64,000 bases of DNA from Erythroxylum novogranatense (GCA_029891385.1 CM057225.1:11376060-11440059); one strand, 5' to 3'; positions 48,200 to 61,404 are shown, numbered from the stretch's first letter. Made by a program: numbers and translations. The notes: generated by a model not told the origin, from the letters alone.

Positions 48200-49330
48200 T
48201 AAGTTTCATATTAAACTTATTACATGTCAATTTTAATCCTCCACTTATAGTAATCTGAAATGATTCCTCCTCTCGTACATCGCATTGTCCGTTTTTTAAT
48301 GATTGAAATATCCACGAAGTTGTGAGTACTTCCATTATCCACCAATATGTGAATCACACACTTCTGATGCATTCTTGAGGTTTTTAATTGCTCAAGTTCC
48401 CATTTTCCTTTCATTCCCACAATCATCTAGAAGGATACATTAGGAGATGCTAGTTTTACAAACTCATCGCCTAACCATTCTTCTTCTCCTCCATTTCCTC
48501 CGCTACCATTATTTTTCTTATTTTATCATATATAAATAAAATTCTTTAATTTTATATTTATGATATGGGACATTTCTTTCATCACATCAAAATAGCAGCC
48601 CTTATCCTTTTTGTTATCACATTTCTTGCTATTGATAGTTCTTGACATCTTACTTATCCTAGCTAGAGATAATTTAATTTGGTTACTTAGAGTAGGAGAC
48701 AATCCATATGTCAAGTTAGGTTTTATGGTGACAATGTTTTAAGGAGAAGAGCGTTAATTGGAGATGCTTATATTGGTTGGTGCTCTAGTTCATTTTCCTC
48801 TCTATATTTAAGAACTTAAATTAGGAGCCACTATCGCCTCTTGCTTCCTATCCAAAACATATGTTGTTGAAAGGTAGGTGAATCTTATAATTTTACCACA
48901 AACTTTACTTTGTTTGAGCCCCTTTAAGAATATCTCCACTAAATAGCCCTCTGACATTGATATACAATTGGAATAATGACCAAACTTTATGCAATACTTC
49001 TAAATCGATCAAATACTTCAAATCTTTCATAGGCCCTAAAAAAATTCTATATCAAATTGTTGCTTAAGGGTTGTAGCAAATTCGCCCCATTTGACTAGCT
49101 CCACCTTAGTCTAATTTCTTTCATAAAGTCGATACCACTCTTGTGCCTGCTCCTTTAGTTGCATCACCACCTTGCCAACCTTTAAATATTCTAGTGTGTG
49201 GTCATGGATGAAGAACTTCTCACATTCGTATATCCACAAGTTTTGAAATATTTCCCATTAAACATTAGGAACTTGATTATAATGAATCTTCTTGGAATTG
49301 TATACCCTTCCCTCTCTAAAGAAGTCGTAC
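48200..49330 (-). pseudogene. Ty3/gypsy gag and protease remnants
   Basis: From high to low coordinate on the minus strand: LWIYECEKFF, VGKVVMQLKEQAQEWY and VKWGEFATTLKQQFD, the retrotransposon gag core. Further down is ILVDNGSTHNFVD (about 48350-48310), an aspartic protease site with N in place of the usual S after the catalytic D. No intact zinc knuckle seen between them. Stops interrupt the frame. Confidence 0.82.
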
Positions 49331-52300
49331 TCCCTATTCTTATCTACTCCTAGCATGTGGAATTACCCATTCCTTGTTCTAAGCTAAATTTATGCAGTAA
49401 TTATAAAAATAAACATCATTTTCTGTAGGACTTAAATGTTGCAGTTGAAGCCCCCCTCCCCTTGCTCATTTCGTGTTTTCTTCATTAACAAACAACGTCA
49501 TTTTTGATTCAACACGTTGAAGCCGAAGCCCCCCAACGATGTCGTTTGTTGTTAAAATAAACGATGTCGTTCTTTATAAATTTTTAAATGTTACAATCGA
49601 AGACAACAACGATGTCGTTTGTTGTTCACAATTGGCAACAATTCAATAAAATGTTGCCAATGTAGATGCCCTTTAGCGATGATCTCGTGTAATCGTCACC
49701 AATTCTTTTCATATTTATGATAATATTTTAATATAGTAATTTTGTTATTAACTAAATTTTTTCAGACTTACAATCATTGCCCATAATATTAAATTTTATT
49801 TTTAAGAATATGATATTAATATGAAATATTCATTTCTATTTTTATATATTGCAATAAATATAATTATATATGGTAATTATTATAATGTTATATGAATGTA
49901 TAGATAATAACTGTAACTAGTATAATGATTTATGAATGCATAGATAATAGGTAAATTTTCTCATATCTTACTTATGTAATATATTAGTCTATTTAATCAT
50001 AATTTTGTATATATCATATACAAATTTGGTATTGTTATAAAATTTATGTATTCTATATAATTTCTTCACCAAAGAACAAGTTAAATGGTAATAGGCCATC
50101 TTTTAGAGACGAATATCTAACGATATCAGTTTGTTTAACCATAAATGACATTGTTTTTCTTAACAATAAACGATGTCATTTTCTACTAGGTTATTAATAA
50201 GAAAATAAAGATTTCTTCATTTTCGTGTTAGCGATCATGTTTTAGAAGAAGCATCATCTCCTCTGTGGTCGTTGTCTCCTGCGTTATGGTTGTTACTATC
50301 GAATAAGAGTCGTGTCCTATGTTGGTACTATTCTTCTTTTCTATTTGCAAGAACCCTCCTTTTGTTGTTCTTTGTTTTTCCACTTTGTTTTGGAGTTTAT
50401 GTGGGTTTTGCATTCTTCTTATGCTGTATGGGTTTTTTGTGTGTTTATGTTTGGAATATGGTCAATTGTGATTGGAAGATGGTCAACTGTGTTTTTGTGT
50501 TGGTTGTATATGGGTTGATGTTTTTTTTCCCCCACCTTCGATGCTTTTTTTAGGAAAGCTTGCTAATTGTTTGATTCAAGGTCTATGAGAGTGTTTAACT
50601 TCTAGAAGGGATGTTTATAAACTTCATTTCGTTTTCAACATTTAGTTGATTCTCTTCTCTTATCTTCCTCTCTCTCACACACACACATAACTTTGTCTAG
50701 GTTTGCTTCTTCTTCTCTTATCTTTTCCACAAGTTTGTTATTACGTATGTAACTTAAGCTATTATATTAAATGTTCAATATACAAAAGCTTTTCCTAAGT
50801 ATTTGGTGATCGGATCAAGTATATCTTCAATAAGAGAATTAGTTCAAATCTCATATTGGACTTGAGATATGTTGTTTTTTATTATAATAAATAACAAATT
50901 GCTCTGGAGAATGTTATTTTTAGTATAGCTAAAAAGGAATGATCTTTTTTTGTTTTTGCTACGATTTGTATGGTAAAGTTTTATTCAATTTTGAATCAGT
51001 TTATTCCACCCTTGAGAATTTATGGGATTTGATTACCAAAAGAATTTAAAATTAAACATAATGAATTTTATGTTAAATTAACTTTTCAGAATAAAACTCT
51101 TAGCATTAATTCATCACGGAATGCCAACATGATGACTAGTTTCCGATGGTAGAAATGATCCGCTAAGAGAAATGTGGCAAAATTCTCCCTGATGAAGATC
51201 AAATCAATGAACAACTAATCTCCTCATCAAAGTTTAATCACTGCTTGCCTTCAATAGCCGATCTTCTTCTTCAAGGTTCTTAATATCATTTGAATTACCT
51301 CTCTTCCTTAATTATTTGTATCTCATTTTTTATTAGAAAGCTATCACACGGACGTTTGATTGTATATACTATGTGATGTGTAAAGCTTCCTCAAATCTTC
51401 AAGAGAAAATAGATGAAAATAGAGTGGCAATGTCCCAATGGTCAGTATAGGATTAGGAAAATCGGTTGTTTTGGAATAGTCATCAACTCCAATTATTATG
51501 TCTTTTTAATCAGGTATACATATGTTTGAATGTGGGTTGTTTATACCATTTGACTTAATTGGCTATTTAAGTTCTACACTAATTGTTTCTTAGGTGAAAC
51601 GCATTGTACAGGTGATTCATCTAGTTCAATGATCCATACTACATGTGGGAATTTGTTCACTGTATCTTCTACTAGTGTAGTTAAAGCCAAGAAGTAGTTG
51701 TAAGATGGTGTCAATAACCTAACACCGAAGGGAAGATCTTTGATTGTTTCAATTTATGTATTTCAACGTGTAAGGATCCTTTTAGGGAATCTAGACATAG
51801 GGAACTTCTTTCCCTCTTTTACTCAGTCTCAAGTCAATTGGAATATTTAAAAAAATATATTTTTTTCGATGGAATAAGCGTGAAACTTTTTTTGTTTAAC
51901 ATATATGTAAGAATTGTTAAACTTCTAACTTAAATATTGTACTATATACCATATATCATTATTTTATATTGCTTACCATATTTCAATAGTTATATGTATT
52001 ATCATTTTATTGTTAATAAATATTAATGATTAAGTCATTTTATTGTTAATAAATATTAATGATTAAGAATAGTAGTCAATTTAAATTTATTATATTTTGA
52101 TCTTATTAATATTAAAATTTTAGGTATGTTTATCTTTCAATATCCAAATAATATTTTAATTTGTCAAAAGTTAAATTACCCACTATGTGTTTTTCAACAA
52201 TATGTTTAAAATTTTGAAAATATTTTACAATTTTAGATGCTCCATTATATTTTCTTGAAATATTTTATGAATAGAGGTGTAGTACTATGTATAATAGGCA

Positions 52301-53161
52301 TCATTAAAGAATCATTTGTGTATAAATTCATAGATTTAAACAAATTCAAATGGTTTTGAATACATTAGCTATTTAAACAAATTTACAAAGAAGGCAAATG
52401 AAAATATAAAAATCATATAAATGTCAATTATAATTAACCTTAATATTATTAAGCACACTTACCATTAAAATTTATCTTCTTAACATTATTATTTTAAAGA
52501 ATATCATCACATAAAAATTTCATGAAAATTTTCCTAAGAAATACATAAAATAAACATTCCTTAATTTCAACTTTTGGCAATGATTTCTCAATTTGTTGCC
52601 AAAAGTACAACTTTTAGTGAAAATCGTCAAAGACTCGACGTTTGACAACAAATTTAGAAATTGTATCTAAAAACTGAAAATTGTTGTAAAAAAAAAGATA
52701 AAAGTTAGTTTTGTTATAACGATATAACCCTCAAATTTTAAAAAAAAGAGCTATATAGACGAAACTTTGATAAAAGTTTGAGTTTCATTAGTATCAAGTT
52801 TAACAAATATGGTTTGAGAAACATTGAATTCTTTTTTTAAACACTCACAAATTTTAGGATTTAAGTTAAATTTTAGACAAATTTAAGGGTTTACAATGTA
52901 TATCTTAAATTTATTCTTTTTTAGAGGGAGATCTAACCTCAATCCAAATTTGGATCAAAGCTGACTCATACTACTAGAACCTGGTCTTGAGTCTAATGGA
53001 TCCGAAGCTTACTCAAAATATGAAAGCCCAAACTGCTTACACCCTAACTCGAAATCAACCTGAGCTATCAATCTGATATCCCTCCATTTTTTCGCGAGCA
53101 TCATCACAAACTTGTCATTACGTCTATTGTGTATTATGAAAAGAAGAAAAGGAAGAAAGAT
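49331..53161. other. Unassigned AT-rich region between gypsy and copia elements
   Basis: The 5' LTR of the minus-strand gypsy element should lie at its left edge, but I could not delimit it. Motifs of the type AACGATGTCGTTT recur at 49535-49620 and 50115-50185. TTGGCAAC-type words at 49630-49665 and again at 52570-52660 hint at the two ends of another TIR element. A hydrophobic 93-codon frame at 50272-50553 has no recognised homologue. A (CA)n-like run lies near 50683. Confidence 0.45.
52002..52067. repeat. 33-bp perfect tandem duplication
   Basis: TCATTTTATTGTTAATAAAT plus 13 further bases at 52002-52034 is repeated without change at 52035-52067. Confidence 0.92.
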
Positions 53162-53166
53162 GTTCA

Positions 53167-53585
53167 TGATAGAATTTTATCATTAATTTTATGGACTAGC
53201 ATAATAAACAATAAATATAATTTTGTACAAATCCCGATCAATTAGTTGTCAACATAATTGGGCTTAGTACTTCTCTCATACGTGTCATTTGACTTGTGTT
53301 CATGGGCTTGCTATGATGGGTAGGCTTGACCCATCTTTGCAGTGCACAGGAAGTCTTACTGCTAGCCGACCTTAAATACAGTTGCTCTATTGGAATAGCA
53401 GTAGTCAATCATTTGCATCTCTGTCGCTACACTTCACAAAAAACAACAATGAACTCAATTGTTTCTCAATTTTTAGGTATTTGTCCATCCAATTCTTGAA
53501 TCTAGCATGTTGCAATTATAAGGTTAGTCTAATTGTATTGATTAATCATGACATTAATCAATAATTTTGTTTTAATTATTCTTCA
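53167..53585 (+). repeat. Copia 5' LTR
   Basis: 419 bp, TGATAG...TTCA. It matches the 3' LTR throughout, with many substitutions and a 33-bp difference near 53391, where the 3' LTR has extra sequence. Confidence 0.9.
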
Positions 53586-53587
53586 AT

Positions 53588-53599
53588 TGGTATCAGAGC
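53588..53599 (+). other. Copia primer-binding site, initiator-Met tRNA type
   Basis: TGGTATCAGAGC starts two bases after the 5' LTR. Confidence 0.92.
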
Positions 53600-54773
53600 T
53601 TAATTAACCCTAATTGTGACTGCTAATTTTGGGTAATTTTTGAAATTAGATGTTGATGTTCAAGAAATTTTGAGTTTTGCTTATTGAGATTTTTCATTTT
53701 TTGTTAATTTTTCTATGAAATCTGTTTTTTTGTTGTTGGTTTGTTTCAGTTTGGTGTCAAATTGTGTGGTAAGTTTATTGATTTTTTTGTTGTTTTTTTT
53801 AAACCCAAAACTTGAAAACGCAAACCATCAAAAAGTTCCTTTTCAAAATTTTTCAGTAGCCTTTTTCGTGAAATTGATTAAGGGCTTTGATAGATCGTTA
53901 AATTCTAAATCTAATGACACCAATTTCGTTGAAAACAGATAAATATTGAGCAAGTTATGGCAATTTTCCAAACCGGGTCGTGAATCGGGTCGAATGACCC
54001 AAATTCCAGGGCTTTGGGTGACGAAGATACAGCCCGACCTGACTAGCTTTTCCCCACGTGCGGGGATGGTGCTTGGAGGTGCTTGCGACCTGCTCCTGTG
54101 GCCGTTTTGTCCTAAATTTAGCCTGTTTGCTCCATTTGCCTAGTTCTAATTAATGATTTTTTTGAAATTTTTTTAATAATAGACCTATTTATTTTTATTT
54201 TTCCCAAACTTTAAATTTAATAAAAATATACTGTATTCTCTTAATTTTATCTTGAAAATTTGTGTACTTGTTTCTGGTATTTTTTGGGGCTTGTGGGGTC
54301 TTGTCTACTCTCAATGGTAATATAGTTATGCACCAAAATTAATTTTGGATGTAGTTTATGCTTATAACATTATATTGTATGATTAATATGGTTAATTTTG
54401 TAATTGTGGTGCTAACTAGAACCTATGGGGCAATCTTGGGATGTGTTATTGGACTCTTGTTATCCACTTCGTGTAATTGTAGCTCGCCTATCGTGAGACC
54501 AATTATTACAAAATACTATTGTGATGTTGTTATTAGGCATACATTAGATACTATATTAATAATGCACTTATCCTATCTGTTTGTCTTTATCAATGTAGTT
54601 TCTAATACTTTGTTTAATTCATTAAATTATGTCTTTAAGTTTTCAGTATGCTATCGATATTAGCTTTAGGGCATAATTTAATGTTTTGGATGATCTGTGT
54701 TGTAATTCGGGACCATTAAGCAAGATTGCAATTGCATGAGAACTCAGTTGTGTTGTTTGCCTAGTTTTACTAT
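53600..54773 (+). other. Long leader between copia primer site and gag
   Basis: About 1.17 kb with no copia protein. T-rich stretches flank a GC-richer island at 53960-54135 (CGGGTCGTGAATCGGGTCG, then GGGGATGGTGCTTGGAGG). Two short frames (75 and 65 codons) show no domain. It may be captured host DNA or a decayed insertion, but no termini are visible. Confidence 0.6.
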
Positions 54774-55700
54774 ATGTTGATACATTTGATAAATCTCCTT
54801 GCATTATATCAATTTTTAGCTTTGAATTCTTTGGTTAAGTTGAATGAGACTAATTATGAAGATTGGCTTAAATCTTTGAATATGTTTTTGGCTGTTTCTA
54901 ATGTTGATGTTGCTCTCCTTGAGGATGAGCTTGCACAACCCACTGCTAAGACTTCCACTTCAAATAAAGCTAAATATGATAAGTGGGCTCGTTTTAACAA
55001 GATCTGTTTGATGACCATCAAGTACAAAATGGAGAAGACTATTAAAGCGAGCATCACTAAACTGATAATGCTAAAAATTATCTTAAGGTTATTGATGAAA
55101 AATTCCAGAAGTTTGATAAGACAGAAAAGTCTAACTACTGGTCTTTTCTGTCTAAGACCAAGTATGATGGTGTGGATGGTGTTTGTGAGCATATAATGAA
55201 GCTTATGAACTAGTATAACAAGTTGAAGTCCATGAAAATTGTACTGGGAGAGGATTATCTAATCTGGCAGGTGTCTGAATCTCTTCCATCTGAGTTTGAT
55301 GTTCTCAGGACTACTTATCATGCCCAGAAAGATGAATGGAGCAATGATGAATTGATTTCCATTCTTATTTAAAAGGAGTATTCTATAAAGAAGGGAAAGT
55401 CCCACAGTATTCATCACACTTCTCACAAAAGTGGTAACAAGAAGAAATTTTATAGAAACAAACAGGGTAAGCCTTAATTTAAGAAGAAGGGGAATGATAA
55501 ACCTGTATTACCTTCTGGGCCTGGTGAGAGTTATGGTGCTAAACCCAAGCTTGTTTTTAATGGAAATTGCAACTTTTGTTATGAATATGGGCATAGGCAG
55601 CGTGACTGTGTGAAGTTTGAGAACTGGTTGGCAAAGAAGAAAGGTATACCTCAACTTTTTGTCTATTTTGAATCAAATCTTGTTGATGTTCTTCCTAATT
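54774..55700 (+). pseudogene. Copia gag with CCHC zinc knuckle
   Basis: LNETNYEDWLKSLNMFLAV, VALLEDELAQP and KYDKWARFNKICLMTIK are the copia gag core. After a shift near 55050 come VIDEKFQKFDKTEKSNYW and, later, SLPSEFDVLRTTYHAQKDEW. The knuckle CNFCYEYGHRQRDC (55568-55609) keeps the CX2CX4HX4C spacing. Stops follow at, for example, 55211 and 55369. Confidence 0.88.
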
Positions 55701-57030
55701 TATGGTAATTAGACACTGGTGTAACTATTCATGTAATGAACTCATTGTAGGAGTTCAAAAGCAGGCGGAAGCCAAATAAAAAGGAGTTGATGGTGTAATT
55801 AGGAGATGGATTTATTGTTAATGTTAAGCACATAGGAGTAGTTTCCTTAAAGTTGAGTAGTGGACATGATTTGCTTTTGAAAGATACTATTTATGTGCTG
55901 TTTATAAGAAGGAATCTGATTTCAGTTTCTGTTTTACACACTTGTGGATACATTTTCCATATAATCAATAATGATGTTGTTTTATACTATGATTCTACAA
56001 TTGTTGGTTCTACAATTATGTGTGATGGATTGTTTATGCTAATTACTAATTCTTCTCATTTTGACCGGTCATATGATGATGTCAATGCTGTTTTTGGAAA
56101 AAAAACATGGGAGAGTTACTGAAAAATTTTCTATGTTATGGCATAAACGGTTAGGACATATCTCTAAGGACATATTGGAGAGACTGATTAAGAAAATTTT
56201 GACACTTGTGTTGATTGCATAAAAGGAAAGTTTACAACAAAAGTGAGAAAGGAGAAAATGATTAGGAAGGAGGAACCATTACAGATAATTCACACAAACA
56301 TCTGTGAACTCATTACTCCTATTTTCATGGGAGGCTACAGGTACTTCATCACCTTCATTGATGATTTTTCTCGGTATGGTTGGATTGAATTATTACGTGA
56401 GAAATCTGAATCCTTGGATGCTTTTAAATCACTGAAAAATGTTATTGAATTGCAACTTAGGAAGCAGATCAAACGTGTAAGATCTGACAGAGGTGGAGAG
56501 TATTATAGTCGGTATGATGAAACTGGTAGAAATCCTGGCCCTTTTGCTAGATAGTTGCAGGATTGTGAAATTAAAGCATAATATACCATGCCTGGCACTC
56601 CTCAACAAAATGGGATTATAGAGAGTCAAAATCGTACTCTCATGGAGATAGTTAGGTGCATGCTTAGTCACTCCACCTTATCAAAGTTCTTGTGGGGAGA
56701 CGCTTTGAAGATTGTTGTTTATGTTCTCAATCATGTGCCTAGTAAACCTATACCAAAGACTCTTTTCGAGCTTATATCAGGAAAGAAGCCCAGTTTGAAG
56801 CATTTTCGTGTTTGGGGTTGTAAAGTTGAGGTAAGGACTTGTAATCCTTAGCTGAGGAAGCTTGATCCCAGAACTATTTTAGGTTACTTTATTGGTTATT
56901 ATACTGGCTCAAGAGGTTCAAGATTCTATTGTCCTAGTCACACTACTAGAGTCATTGAATCAAATTGGGTTGTATATTTTGAAGGGAACATAGAACATAA
57001 TGAAAGACATAAGAGGATCGTGTTATTATG
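55701..57030 (+). pseudogene. Copia protease and integrase
   Basis: Protease: LDTGVTIHVMNS (about 55708) with the usual S after DTG/DSG replaced by V, then LGDG. GAG-pre-integrase: LWHKRLGHISKD in two frames near 56140, then CVDCIKGKFTTK. Integrase core: IHTNICELI with N where the first catalytic D is usual, FITFIDDFSRYGW, VRSDRGGEYYS, then [18 protein letters not shown] and [14 protein letters not shown], and the C-terminal RVWGCKV. Shifts and stops occur at 56121, 56552 and 56849. Confidence 0.9.
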
Positions 57031-57049
57031 TTAATTTTTATATAACAAC

Positions 57050-57180
57050 ACGATCTTATAACCCACTGATCTTATGGTAGTAGACCTTCTAACCAAAGGT
57101 TAATATTAAGGCTTTTGTGAATCATATAACCTGTATGAGTCTATTTAGATCTTTGGATGCCTTGGATTAGTGAGAGCCTG
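57050..57180 (+). pseudogene. Copia RNase H tail
   Basis: A frame near 57060 reads TDPMVVDLLTKG, like the D-x-L-T-K-G end of copia RNase H. It lies only about 50 bases after the integrase C-terminal part, so RT and most of RNase H have been deleted. Confidence 0.6.
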
Positions 57181-57711
57181 TCTTTTATGTTAATTTTTAT
57201 AGCAACATTGTATTTGACTATTTTGTTATTCAGTCTAGAGACTTTTGTTTATAATTGTTGCTATTATTATTATTGCCATATACTTTCTTGATATACTGCG
57301 TAGATACGCTTAAATGTTTGTATATATATGGCCCTTTGTTAGAGTCATTTTGTACACAGTCTCATTTTGTTGTTCTGAGGTATTTTTTTTAAAATCTCAG
57401 TTGGCATCTTAGGTAGATGTTTTGGCCATTTTGTTTAGATTTGCACAAACGAATCACCATTTTGTGTGCATTTTCTTATGACACGTTCTGTTTAGGTCAT
57501 CGAGGTATGGGTATCTTGCATATATGTTATCAGTACTCCTATCGAGTCTGATTTTTATATTATTGTGGTATTTGTAATCTCATGTTGAACTTATGCTTGA
57601 GAGATTGTTGACTCTACTTTGACATCTTATTGTGTCCATATATTGTTATATTAATTTGTGGATTTGTTTCTGTTATTCATTGGTATTGGTTATGTTGTCC
57701 AAATATGAGAA

Positions 57712-58158
57712 TGATATAATTTTATCATTAATTTTGTGAACTAGCATAATAAAAAATAAACATAATTTGTACAAACCCCGATTAATTAGATGTCAAAATA
57801 ATTGGGCTTAGTACTTCTTTCATAAGTGTCATTGAACCTATGTTCATGAGCTTGTTATGATGAGTAGGCTTGACTCATGTTTGTAGTGCACAGAAGGTCT
57901 TACTACTAGTCAGCCTTAAATACAGTCGTCCCATTGAGAACTGTATATGATTTTTTCAAGGTTTGGAATAGCAGTAGTCAATCATTTGTATCTCTATCGC
58001 TCCACTTCACAAAAAACAACAATATACTCAATTATTCCTCAATTTTTAAATGTTTATCCATCCAATCCTTGAATATAACATGTTGCAATTATAGGGTTAG
58101 TCTAATTGTATTGATTAATCATCACATTAATCAATAATTTCTTTTTAATTATTCTCCG
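57712..58158 (+). repeat. Copia 3' LTR
   Basis: 447 bp; starts TGATATAATTTTATC. Its end reads CTCCG where the 5' LTR reads CTTCA, so the last base or two have mutated. Confidence 0.85.
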
Positions 58159-59913
58159 ATTCATTCCATAAATATAACAACACTGGCACCGCGTGACAGC
58201 GAGAGGTAGGTACAGTTATTTAAAAGCAAAAGGAAGGTACAATGAAGAGGCATAATTCATGGAGATAATAATATTAATAAAAAGATCAATCATCTTTAAC
58301 GGTGGTGATAATAATCACACCAACACCCACAAGTATTAAAATATCAAGTGTTAGTTAGAATTCTAAGCCTATTAGACCACTAATCACCAGTATAAGAAGC
58401 TTTCCAACAGACAGTAGAACTAGTGAATGAACCAGAACCACTAAATAGGTTGGATAGGCTTTAGGAGACGAAGAGGATAATAGTGAGGGAGAAAGTGAAC
58501 CATAAGGATTAGGATAGAAGAAAAATATTAGAGAGAAGAGAGGACTAAAGAATCAACAAGCCCTTGTTTGCTTACGTTTCTAGAAGCAGGACGGAGGTGA
58601 AAAGATGCTGAGAAGTGAGAGTCGTGAATTCAAAAGAAGCAGAAAAGATGGAAGATGTGCAGTTTTTCTATATGATCGAGCTTTAACTTGAACTCAATTT
58701 GAAAGTCAGAAAGTTAAAATCGGACCTAAAAGTCAGTTAAATCAAGGTAACTTTAGGACAAACTAAGCGGACTTTTATCCACCCTTGCAACTTACAAGCG
58801 ACAGCCATCGGTTTGAGCGGATACAGTTAAAGACTAGGCTGAAAAACAGGGGAATGTTTTCAGCCCAAAAACCTGTCATTGCTAAAGGAAACTTCGTTGC
58901 GAGGCCCACGCTTCTAATTGCTGGATTTAAAAGGACTATTATTAGTACAAAAAGAGGAAATTGTTGTTTTAGTACATCACGAGTGAATAATTCCAATAGC
59001 AAAAGGGCATGCCTGTCGGATTTTTCACAATCAAGCAGTATATCAAATCACTTTCAATCTCTCGTTGGTCCAAGGTATTAATGAGTTGTTTCGTAAGAAT
59101 TAGACTATTGTTTATCGGCATTTCTATCGGGAGAATAATAAATGTGCCGACTGACTGGCCTACTATGCGGGCATTTTGTTGTCAGCATCACTTATTTTGC
59201 TACTGTACTCATTGGGTGCCATATGCTCCTTTTAAAGGATTTATCGGGAACCTGTCTTTTCTGTACTTGGGTGTAATGTTGGTTAATTTTTCATTTTATC
59301 AACAAAAAAAAAACACACTTTCAATCTTTCATAACATTAAGTAGGTTATTTATATTCTAATTAATTATTTGAAGATAAATATTACAAATAAATCATTTCA
59401 TTTAATAAAATTCAAAACGTCAAGTGATGCTCAAGATCAAAAAACACGACTTTTTTCTCGGGAATATCTTGCGCATCAAAGACAAAGTTCCTACCCGCCG
59501 AATTTTTGGCAGTAATTGTAAGTTGTTGAAATTCTATCTGCGAAACCTTCACATGCAAACCAGATTATGTGCACAATTCGTACAAATGGATCAGGCATTT
59601 TCACGCCTTATCATCTAGTCCATCGTACCTTTGCATTTATGCTTGTCCTCGTAACGTTCTGGGGCTCAGAACTCAAGATGCTCCCAAATCACAATAAAGC
59701 AAAAAGGGAGGATCATATATCGGTTGAATTATCCGGCCATGTTTTACTTGCATGACAGCATTGCCTTGCAGAATAATATCAAGATGACCAAAACCCTGTT
59801 GAAGAAAGGTTACTGATATTCATATGCCCAGTCCAGATTCCAAGTGGAAGAAAATTTTTTCCACCGTCCGTTGTTGTTCCTTACGTGACAGCAGAATTTC
59901 TTTGCTTTATATT

Positions 59914-59932
59914 ATATATATATATATATATA
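59914..59932. repeat. (TA)n microsatellite
   Basis: About nine TA units within a longer TA-rich block to 59940. Confidence 0.9.
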
Positions 59933-61404
59933 ATATATATTCGATCATACTCTCGTATGACAATATTATATATATGTTAAAGTTAGTTTATCTTTTACAA
60001 CCAATCAGTTTATTTTATTTTAAAAAACCAATCAACTAATATATATATATATGTGGGATAAATATATATTGTAAATAAATTTATAACAAGATCATAATTA
60101 TAAAATTTATATTGTATTTATGTATTGCTCTTAAATTATTCATAATCATTGTTCTATTAAGTCATGACATGAATAAATTCACTTAACTGATCCTATATGA
60201 TAATTTTATTTGAAATATTACTTATATGTCTATGAAAATTTAATTGATGATTGCATAAGTGATTATTTGATTTGAGATCTCTAAAATTATCGTGTTTAAG
60301 GATTGTTAAGTTTTTATGCTACTTATGACTTGTTCTAGTCAAGAATAACTTACCAAGAGTCTTCGATATAATATGAACTATATTACAAGAGTTAAGTTAT
60401 CAATATAAGATTCATCACCCTAAAATAATTAAAGAGAATATTCATTATTCTCGATTAGTATTGATTTTGAAAATTTTAGCCAAGATAAAATGAATTTTTA
60501 AAATAGTTTTCAAATGTTATTAAATGGATCAATTACTAATTATAAATAACTAATATAATTGGACTTAAAATGAGTAAACATTAATTTTATGTTTTATGTC
60601 TAATCGGATTATTGTATGATGAAAAATTCAATAATACAAAAATATATATACACAAAAGGATAGCTAAAATTATTTTGACATTTATAACTATTTGAGTAGT
60701 TATAATGTGTTGCTAAACGTCAATATTGATCTATACATATTTATTTAATTAGATAACTAAAGATAAATTAAAGAAATTTAATTTATCTAGTTATAAATAT
60801 GATTTAAAGTTATAATTTATATACATTGTCAACATATTTAGAAACATCTTTGGATCACACGCAAGAATGAGTTGAAAAGAGAAAATTGTTTTAATTAAAT
60901 TGAATTTGATTGGAAAGTTTGATAAATTTTAAAATTAAATACGACATATTTAATAAATAAAGATAATATGAGATATTGAATCTTATTTTGACACAATTAG
61001 TATTTAATTAAAATTATTTGTAATTCTAATTAAAATTAAAATTTAATTTAATTTAATTACTAAAATGTCTAAAACATACTATAAATCGCTTAAGTTATCA
61101 AAGAACCAATTCCCTTTCCTAACTCTCTTTTTAGGAGTTGCAATATTCTCTCAACATATTTTGTAGATATCGATATAAGTCAAATACTTATATGATAAGC
61201 CAATTTTAGAAATAGTTATAGTGAAATGAAAAGAAACGGATCAAGTTTTAAAATAAGGTATAAATTACAATTTATGCTTTATTATAATTTATCGTTAATT
61301 ATTTTATAGAATTTAAGTGATCTTGACCTTCAAGAAATCAAATAAAGAAATTTCATTATGATTCTGTTACATGCGTAATCAAATTTTACCTTGATTTTCA
61401 ACAG

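Larger units (their letters stand above)
53167..58158 (+). mobile_element. Ty1/copia retrotransposon, decayed, RT missing
   Basis: LTRs 53167-53585 and 57712-58158 are clearly homologous; an iMet-type primer site follows the first. GTCCAAATATGAGAA before the second resembles the usual copia polypurine context. Flanking 5-mers GTTCA (53162-53166) and ATTCA (58159-58163) match at 4 of 5. Inside, in copia order, are gag with a CCHC knuckle, protease and integrase. RT and nearly all of RNase H are absent, leaving only a short RNase H tail near 57060. A leader of about 1.2 kb before gag is unusually long. Confidence 0.9.

Noticed and set aside
50272..50553. 93-codon hydrophobic frame
   Set aside because: T-rich DNA readily gives Leu/Phe-rich frames. 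No signal-anchor architecture or homologue I can name, and the overlapping frame is equally open.
58775..59081. Overlapping frames of 75-98 codons on both strands
   Set aside because: No recognisable motif on either strand and no splice partners; may be a decayed gene, but I cannot support one.
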